Shown here: one piece after another, positions 62,101 through 64,000 of the stretch | Layout: every line of letters begins with the position of its first letter | Position numbering within the stretch: the stretch's first letter is position 1 | Origin: Aplysia californica | Lineage: Eukaryota > Mollusca > Gastropoda > Aplysiida > Aplysiidae | Reading direction: 5' to 3' | NCBI RefSeq assembly: GCF_000002075.1 | Contig: NW_004797323.1 | Location: 690,452 to 754,451 of the forward strand | Length of the DNA stretch: 64,000 nt | Position numbers and translations under genes: made by a program | Notes under the pieces: model-generated | Databases searched by the model: none | Seen by the model: only the letters and a program-made list of their open reading frames with translations | What the model was told of the DNA's origin: nothing

Positions 62101-62891
62101 TGCCGACAATGCTGCTGACGTCAAAGTATGGATTCGAAGCAAAGGCCAAGCTTCAGCTTATCAGGTAAAGGCAATGTGTGCTTTGTTTTGTGTTGGAGCT
62201 ATTTGGCCTCAGTAGTTTTCTGTGGTTAAAAACCCTTTATGTGGGTGGTTGGTGGGTGCTCTGGTGTGGTTTGCGGTCTCTTTCCTGTCAAACATCTATC
62301 GTCCGCATTTCCCCATCTTCTTTTTTTGTGTTTGTTACTCTCTTGTAACACCTCTAATCTTCTGGCGCTCATATGACCTTATGCAGTTGCGAGCGCCGTA
62401 AAACCTCTACTAAAACAAAACCAAAAAACCACGTTATATTTATTCAACTGGTCTCATGGATGGCCGGCCTATGTCCACTTGTTAAACTTTGACCTCTGCT
62501 TTGCTCCAAGATGACATAGCTCCCCTCTTTTGTGTCTGGATGGGCACTGTGTAGTCTGGTCTTGTCTTTTTACTTTGTCACACCACTTTTATCCTGTTTA
62601 TTTGTAAGTTGCAAGTAGTCAAACTAGTAATTGTAGGTGTATCCAGCAGTTATTTGTAAGTTCCACGTTGTCAAGCAGATGTTGATAATAAGTTTGTCAG
62701 GCAGGGTGGGCTCCAGTGTACGTGTCTTTGTCTTCCAGATTCTGCAGGACGACGGCCGCGCGGTGGACAGTTTGGACTTGTCTGTGAGGAAGGGGGACAC
62801 CAACATCCTCTGGCTCCAGTTCTCGCCGGACCAAGTCCAGGGCTATCAGGCTGACCTCATGATTCAAGTTCTCTATGCTAACAGATTTGTG
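28664..62891 (+). CDS. CEP192: CEP192 / SPD-2 family centrosomal scaffold, 26 coding exons, 3' partial
   Basis: Exons: 28664-28806, 29300-29383, 30659-30711, 32037-32072, 36915-37070, 38392-38605, 39819-40107, 41672-41747, 42503-42545, 44989-45143, 45597-45842, 46812-46970, 48519-48586, 49563-49685, 50214-50301, 50539-50709, 51168-52535, 53224-53483, 53900-54031, 56057-56179, 56709-56907, 57327-57463, 59276-59496, 60549-60680, 62080-62164, 62739-62891. All phases agree and sum to 4914 nt (1638 codons); the gene runs off the window. The protein scaffolds pericentriolar material and, in vertebrates, recruits Aurora A, PLK1 and PLK4. C-terminal exons align with human CEP192 PapD-like/ASH repeats, for example TPKQMSNLIQLPQHVKIS, INSGNIPMAVEAFLEP and LQFGGVEPGQ. 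Exons 1-5 are least sure, resting mainly on phase and splice consensus. The exon 7 donor (CAG|GTCATT) is weak; an in-phase alternative is at 40123. Confidence 0.93.
29494..29672 (+). mobile_element. family S short SINE, S6, subfamily A
   Basis: Perfect 12-bp duplication AGAGCTTGGAAG. CEP192 intron 2. Confidence 0.9.
29848..30026 (+). mobile_element. family S short SINE, S7, subfamily A
   Basis: 12-bp duplication AAAAGYTGTTGT, one mismatch. Stem kept through G-U pairs (GGTGCTC/GAGTGCC). Confidence 0.9.
30214..30461 (+). mobile_element. MITE family T, copy 2
   Basis: Same body (AAGTGGGCATTGCCCTACC); left end altered, right end GCGACCA before TA. CEP192 intron 2. Confidence 0.8.
30980..31705 (-). 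mobile_element. family D copy, inverted, carrying a nested TTAA MITE
   Basis: Left end GGTGAAATCAGGCGCTC, right end CCTGATTCCACCATATC. 31333-31625 is foreign. Confidence 0.75.
31333..31625. mobile_element. TTAA MITE, second family, nested in a family D element
   Basis: TTAA flanks with inverted ends CTCTTTATCTCCG and CGGAGATAAAGAG. 293 bp. It splits the family D copy at 30980-31705. Confidence 0.8.
31749..31923 (+). mobile_element. family S short SINE, S8, subfamily A
   Basis: Full length; tail of family type, duplication short (AAATGT). CEP192 intron 3. Confidence 0.85.
32957..33205 (+). mobile_element. TTAA MITE family P, copy 2
   Basis: TTAA at both ends (32957-32960, 33202-33205), with CCCTATCCGTACGCC and CATACGGATAAGG inside. 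It lies in CEP192 intron 4, about 100 bp from an inverted partner. Confidence 0.85.
33307..33553 (-). mobile_element. TTAA MITE family P, copy 3, inverted
   Basis: Opposite orientation to copy 2; TTAA at 33307-33310 and 33550-33553. With copy 2 it could form a hairpin of about 245 bp in the CEP192 pre-mRNA. Confidence 0.85.
34087..35152 (+). mobile_element. family D, long (about 1.07 kb) copy
   Basis: Left end TTGGTGGAATCAGGCACTC, right end GCCAGATTTCACCAGG. The extra left-hand interior also occurs as fragments at 3755-3970 and 36735-36800, so this may be nearer the parent element. No coding frame survives. Confidence 0.7.
35848..36275 (-). mobile_element. related SINE ending in the family S tail
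   Basis: The body resembles 39050-39388. Its 3' end (35894-35848 on the minus strand) reads TGCAGTTACGAGCGCCGTAA, the family S tail. One reading is a SINE sharing that tail; the other is a chance junction of two fragments. Confidence 0.55.
36735..36800 (-). mobile_element. short family D fragment
   Basis: GCCGACGCCTAGGACCTTTC resembles GCCGACTTTTGGTACCTTTC of the long copy. Confidence 0.4.
37106..37588. repeat. direct duplication of about 150 bp around SINE S10
   Basis: 37106-37253 and 37437-37588 share AGACTTTGAAATA at the start and GTTGCTATGT at the end, with scattered differences. Confidence 0.85.
37254..37432 (+). mobile_element. family S short SINE, S10, subfamily B, between long duplicates
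   Basis: Flanked exactly by 37106-37253 and 37437-37588, diverged direct copies of about 150 bp. Stem GGCATTT/AAGTGCT, still pairable with G-U. Confidence 0.85.
37733..38338. repeat. direct duplication of about 108 bp around SINE L2
   Basis: GACACTTACAWTTCTTG to GATGAATSTGAACAAA in both copies. Confidence 0.85.
37841..38230 (+). mobile_element. family S long form, copy L2
   Basis: Same parts as L1 with intact stem GGCGCTC/GAGCGCC. Flanked by a direct duplication of about 108 bp (37733-37840 and 38231-38338). A further SINE tail fragment precedes the left duplicate at 37695-37731. CEP192 intron 5. Confidence 0.8.
38735..38903 (+). mobile_element. family S short SINE, S11, subfamily B
   Basis: First 10 or so bases missing. 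11-bp duplication AGAGTWATTCG. CEP192 intron 6. Confidence 0.85.
39050..39388 (-). mobile_element. tRNA-headed SINE, minus strand
   Basis: The reverse complement begins TGGTCTAGAGGTGCAGTGC with TGGGATTGAAACC further on, tRNA-like A and B boxes. The body (GGTGTGACTGAAAGACAGC) matches 35920-36275. Confidence 0.6.
40331..40577 (+). mobile_element. MITE family T, copy 3
   Basis: TGGTTGCTTTTGAGGAC to GCAGCCA, TA on both sides. CEP192 intron 7. Confidence 0.8.
41147..41183. repeat. poly(T) run
   Basis: 37 T in CEP192 intron 7. Confidence 0.95.
41304..41469 (+). mobile_element. fragment of the CAGTCAAACCTG element
   Basis: TACAGTCAAACCTGTTC start and the GGTGGTCATCTTGAACAGG end, internally deleted. 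Confidence 0.65.
41998..42187 (+). mobile_element. family S short SINE, S12, subfamily B
   Basis: 8-bp duplication GGTCCAGT. Tail has repeated TAAAAC. CEP192 intron 8. Confidence 0.85.
42621..43087. repeat. direct duplication of about 140 bp around SINE S13
   Basis: 42621-42761 and 42947-43087 share GTATTCTTT, GTTCTGTGATTAGA and CTACTGGTGGG, with about one difference in ten bases. Confidence 0.85.
42762..42946 (+). mobile_element. family S short SINE, S13, subfamily A, between long duplicates
   Basis: Flanked by 42621-42761 and 42947-43087, about 140 bp each, diverged. CEP192 intron 9. Confidence 0.85.
43233..43479 (-). mobile_element. MITE family T, copy 4
   Basis: Inverted orientation; ends TTGGTCGC and GCAACCAA. 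CEP192 intron 9. Confidence 0.8.
43521..43547. repeat. poly(G) run
   Basis: 27 G. Similar runs at 1195-1216, 52877-52897, and poly(C) at 26637-26652 and 50438-50456; lengths may be unreliable in assembly. Confidence 0.9.
43690..44118 (-). mobile_element. truncated LINE, end of reverse-transcriptase ORF
   Basis: The minus-strand frame 43934-43692 reads KKWKWIGHTLRR, then ALTWNPQGKRKKGRPKMTWR and DRLRWSNVVDGLCS, the typical C-terminal tail of many non-LTR reverse transcriptases. Earlier codons are frame-broken. Clade not resolved. Confidence 0.8.
44119..44390 (+). mobile_element. LINE 3' end with (ATT)n tail
   Basis: Encodes GPKIWNASPSTL, the usual end of CR1/Jockey-like ORFs, then AAAGCGCTCAGAGCCTGTG and an ATT tail, which the family D element splits. 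Confidence 0.75.
44391..44823 (+). mobile_element. DNA element family D, intact 433-bp copy
   Basis: Inverted ends GTGAGGCAGCGTGGTGGAAT..., identical for 26 bases; ATTT duplicated at 44387-44390 and 44824-44827. It is inserted in the (ATT)n tail of a LINE fragment. Superfamily not assigned. Confidence 0.85.
45871..46156 (-). mobile_element. MITE family T, copy 5
   Basis: Ends TGGTCGCTTTTAAGGACG and GGCGACCA. It has an extra segment near the left end in which the terminal part is repeated. CEP192 intron 11. Confidence 0.75.
47331..47576 (-). mobile_element. TTAA MITE family P, copy 4
   Basis: Same orientation as copy 3. TTAA at 47331-47334; the right site has changed to CTAA. CEP192 intron 12. 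Confidence 0.85.
48018..48273. repeat. 32-bp tandem repeat, 8 units
   Basis: Unit GCACTCAAACAATATGTAAT + TGAACAAAGAAT, eight units with a single visible difference (unit 7 starts GCTCTC). CEP192 intron 12. Confidence 0.95.
48716..48885. mobile_element. TTAA MITE, third family, 170 bp
   Basis: TTAA at 48716 and 48882, with inverted ends CACTTTCCACCCAC and GTGGGGGGCAAAGTG. CEP192 intron 13. Confidence 0.75.
50018..50200 (+). mobile_element. family S short SINE, S14, abutting exon 15
   Basis: 8-bp duplication TGTTTGAT (50010-50017, 50201-50208). Exon 15 starts at 50214, so the right duplicate is part of its acceptor. Confidence 0.9.
50966..51147 (+). mobile_element. family S short SINE, S15, 20 bp before exon 17
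   Basis: Subfamily A; no clear duplication. Followed by ctctctttctcgtcttcacag. Confidence 0.85.
51168..52535 (+). other. CEP192 exon 17, large low-complexity exon
   Basis: A 1368-base exon (about residues 702-1157) that starts E-MTFSSVHKQLENPDFSLSDP and holds ITSVYNKCFNEKK, then a Ser/Gln/His-rich repeat tract, then VEQSITSDPLTMSLLAPGS and other polar sequence. It likely corresponds to the disordered middle of CEP192. The last 20 or so bases and the donor are repeated 116 bases downstream. Confidence 0.75.
51455..51796 (+). repeat. in-frame coding minisatellite in CEP192 exon 17 (36-bp unit, 9 units)
   Basis: Nine units of about 12 residues on the pattern Q-L-S-Q-A-G-H-M-S-E-A-S, the second with six extra residues; 342 bases, frame kept throughout. 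Units diverge (QLLKTRNASEAN, HLSQARHMLEAS), so the array is not newly made. Human CEP192 has no such tract in my recollection. Confidence 0.85.
52514..52745. repeat. 116-bp tandem duplication including the exon 17 donor
   Basis: ATGTCGGAGAAAAGTGAG occurs at 52523 and 52639; the following TGTAAAAGTAT and CACCGCCACAGCCACAC are repeated too. CA-rich sequence follows. Confidence 0.85.
53484..53703. repeat. minisatellite starting at the exon 18 donor, 9 units
   Basis: Units of 22-26 bp on GTGCTGATTTATACA...; the first begins exactly at the intron's first base. Confidence 0.9.
54050..54310 (-). mobile_element. retroposon with (TTATC)n tail, copy 2
   Basis: Minus strand; tail ATAAGATAAGATAAGATA at the left border, immediately after the exon 19 donor. 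Confidence 0.7.
54733..55112 (+). mobile_element. family S long form, copy L3
   Basis: Stem GGCGCTC/GAGCGCC kept; target duplication unclear in AG-rich flanks. CEP192 intron 19. Confidence 0.75.
55851..56028 (+). mobile_element. family S short SINE, S16, 28 bp before exon 20
   Basis: 9-bp duplication ACACTCATG on both sides. Confidence 0.9.
56185..56438 (+). mobile_element. second copy of the LINE 3' end, uninterrupted tail
   Basis: About 85% like 44140-44390 by eye, ending GTATGTCATTTATTATTATT. It shows the empty site for the family D insertion. It starts six bases after the exon 20 donor. Confidence 0.75.
57041..57184 (+). mobile_element. family S short SINE, S17, 5' truncated
   Basis: Starts within the pyrimidine tract; subfamily B tail. 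Confidence 0.8.
57623..57890 (-). mobile_element. retroposon with (TTATC)n tail, copy 3
   Basis: Same family (AGGACCGTAAAAACACATGC). CEP192 intron 22. Confidence 0.7.
57965..58782. mobile_element. TA-flanked DNA element, 818 bp, ends CAGTCAAACCTG
   Basis: Terminal CAGTCAAACCTG and CAGGTTTGACTG with TA outside; sub-terminal repeats of ACGGCCACCT. Noncoding. Tc1/mariner-like by TA target only. CEP192 intron 22. Confidence 0.8.
59059..59239 (+). mobile_element. family S short SINE, S18, 36 bp before exon 23
   Basis: 8-bp duplication TCCTTCTC; the right copy lies in the pyrimidine tract of the exon 23 acceptor. Confidence 0.9.
60154..60236 (+). mobile_element. left-end fragment of the CAGTCAAACCTG element
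   Basis: Degraded start followed by CTAACGGCCACCTGTCCC. Confidence 0.55.
60296..60467 (+). mobile_element. family S short SINE, S19, 81 bp before exon 24
   Basis: 13-bp duplication ACATATGCCRTAT, one mismatch. Confidence 0.9.
60686..60861 (+). mobile_element. family S short SINE, S20, inserted at the exon 24 donor
   Basis: Perfect 12-bp duplication AGAGAAGGTGAG at 60674-60685 and 60862-60873, spanning the exon-intron boundary. Its stem has a subfamily A left arm and subfamily B right arm. Confidence 0.92.
61758..61925 (+). mobile_element. family S short SINE, S21, subfamily B
   Basis: First bases missing; weak duplication AACYTTG. CEP192 intron 24. Confidence 0.8.
62241..62420 (+). mobile_element. 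family S short SINE, S22, subfamily A
   Basis: Stem GGCGCTC/GAGCGCC intact. AAAAACC near both ends. CEP192 intron 25. Confidence 0.85.
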
Positions 62892-64000
62892 GTACGGTTT
62901 TCCTGGTTTTTCTTTGTGTGTGTTTTGCCCATCAAAGGAAATTGTTTGTCCCTCCCAGCCTGACTCGGCCCAGTGACAGAAATATGCAATGTTTGACCCA
63001 TGATAAGGGATATGTGCACAACCTGTATTTATTCATTATGGAAACTTTATTTATCAAATGAGTGTTTTATGTGATGTGATGTAGGCCAATGGCCGTAAAC
63101 ACTGAATTAACTTACTGTGTTTTGAGCCCTTTTTCCTTCAAGTTTACAGATACAGGTAGTGTGGGACTATTATGATAAGACAACATTCATATTTCATGGT
63201 CTACATCAAGAGTGAGATGTGTTTTAAATGCTAGGTTTTTAAAAAAACTTTTTTACTCTTCATTTACATAAAATATATCAACAGACCTCCTGTTTTGCTA
63301 GGTACTTTGAACTCCATATTGTATTAAATTCTTAATTTTAAGAGGTATCATTTTTTTCCCATCCTCATCTTCCATTCTCCCGTTGCAGTTTTATCACCCC
63401 CCTCACTGTTTCTACTTCACAGGTTCCTTGACTCGCACTACGCTCACCCAGTCTTGTCCCACTTCTCACCTCCCACATGCACACACACAACTGTATCTAC
63501 CTTCATTGTAGTATTCATTGGGCTGTTTGAAAGAAAACCAGAGTTTGTACATCTGTGTCAAGTCGGCTTTTTAAAAATTCATTTTTAAGTGAAAATGTCC
63601 TTATATTTTTATCTTAGTTTGGTATCAACATCTCTTTATTCAACAAAAATACAAACATTGGTGGGTGGTTGGCGGGTGCTCTAGTGTGGTTTTGCTCCTT
63701 CTTTCCTATCAAACATCTATCGTCCTTGTCTCCCTTCTTCTTTTTTATGTTTGTTACTCTCTTGTAACACCTCTAATCTTCTAGCCCTCATATGACCTTA
63801 TGCAGTTGCGAGCTCCGTAACAACCTCTACTAAAACTTTTAAAAAACATTGAGATATAACTATCGGAACTGAACAAGACTGCACTGTGAAAATTGTCAGT
63901 GTGTCAGTGGACATCTGTTTTCAACTCAAAACTTCCACCTGTATCCACGACTGCACAAATTTCTCGTACGCCGTTCACCACTTACTGTTCCCACCACCAG
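62892..64000 (+). other. CEP192 intron 26 (to window end)
   Basis: No coding signal except SINE S23. The window stops at ttactgttcccaccaccag, which looks like a 3' splice site, so exon 27 may start at 64001. Confidence 0.4.
63661..63842 (+). mobile_element. family S short SINE, S23, subfamily A
   Basis: 8-bp duplication AAACATTG. After the last exon read. Confidence 0.9.

Larger units (their letters stand above)
53224..62891 (+). other. CEP192 exons 18-26: PapD-like (ASH) repeats
   Basis: About residues 1158-1638. Beta-strand patterns of MSP/ASH type recur: VKISEVCCVPLSQHTKFVIT, ELDFGCLLWGSSECRSLRIQ, SGQGSVEVINSGNIPMAVEA followed by LEVPPGHSVPLRVTFTP, and CALQFGGVEPGQRRKQKF. They align in order with human repeats around KFSPVC, LDFGDLTYGGWKALPLKL, QHLPLKNAGNIEVYL and LAWGGVPLGRTQLQKL. 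The further C-terminal repeats of human CEP192 lie beyond the window. Confidence 0.85.

Noticed and set aside
6455-63842. Family S as Helitron ends (stem followed by CTAA)
   Set aside because: Copies have 8-13 bp target duplications and variable A-rich tails, which Helitrons lack; the loop is also too long.
1-64000. LTR retroelements or Polinton-like elements
   Set aside because: No long terminal repeats, integrase, protease, capsid or polymerase motifs seen in any frame.

Overview
The window is animal nuclear DNA: three genes with short coding exons, GT-AG (and one GC-AG) introns, long introns, and dense SINE, LINE and small DNA-transposon debris. The proteins fit an invertebrate. I infer a mollusc, probably a gastropod, from protein divergence and the general look of the noncoding DNA; no database search was possible. 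No rRNA, intact tRNA gene, CRISPR array, LTR retroelement or Polinton was seen.

Layout. (a) 1-2636: repeat debris with a 534-bp inverted-repeat element. (b) 2637-4853, plus strand: a two-coding-exon MPV17L2-like gene for a mitochondrial inner-membrane protein. (c) 4854-16084: no recognisable gene; SINEs and MITEs. (d) 16085-19052, minus strand: PIGZ/SMP3, the GPI mannosyltransferase adding the fourth mannose, in two coding exons joined by a GC-AG intron. (e) 19053-28662: the gap between the divergent PIGZ and CEP192 genes, a nest of MITEs (hAT-type with 8-bp duplication, 9-bp-duplication MITE, TTAA elements, palindrome clusters) with CpG-rich stretches that may hold the promoters. (f) 28664-64000, plus strand: CEP192 (SPD-2 family centrosome scaffold), 26 coding exons read here giving about 1638 residues and continuing past the window. 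Every splice phase agrees through the model.

The three genes have unrelated jobs (mitochondrial, ER GPI-anchor synthesis, centrosome); nothing suggests a shared pathway.

The most interesting content is an abundant SINE-like family ('family S', about 175 bp, with a roughly 390-bp long form). Its 3' end carries a 7-bp stem that differs between two subfamilies by two paired compensatory changes, the same tail is joined to at least two and perhaps three different heads, and insertions lie almost always in the sense strand of the host gene. Several abut CEP192 splice sites, and one has exactly duplicated the exon 24 donor. Three copies are flanked by unusually long direct duplications (about 108-150 bp). 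Separately, CEP192 donors of exons 17 and 18 are also locally duplicated, by tandem repeats.
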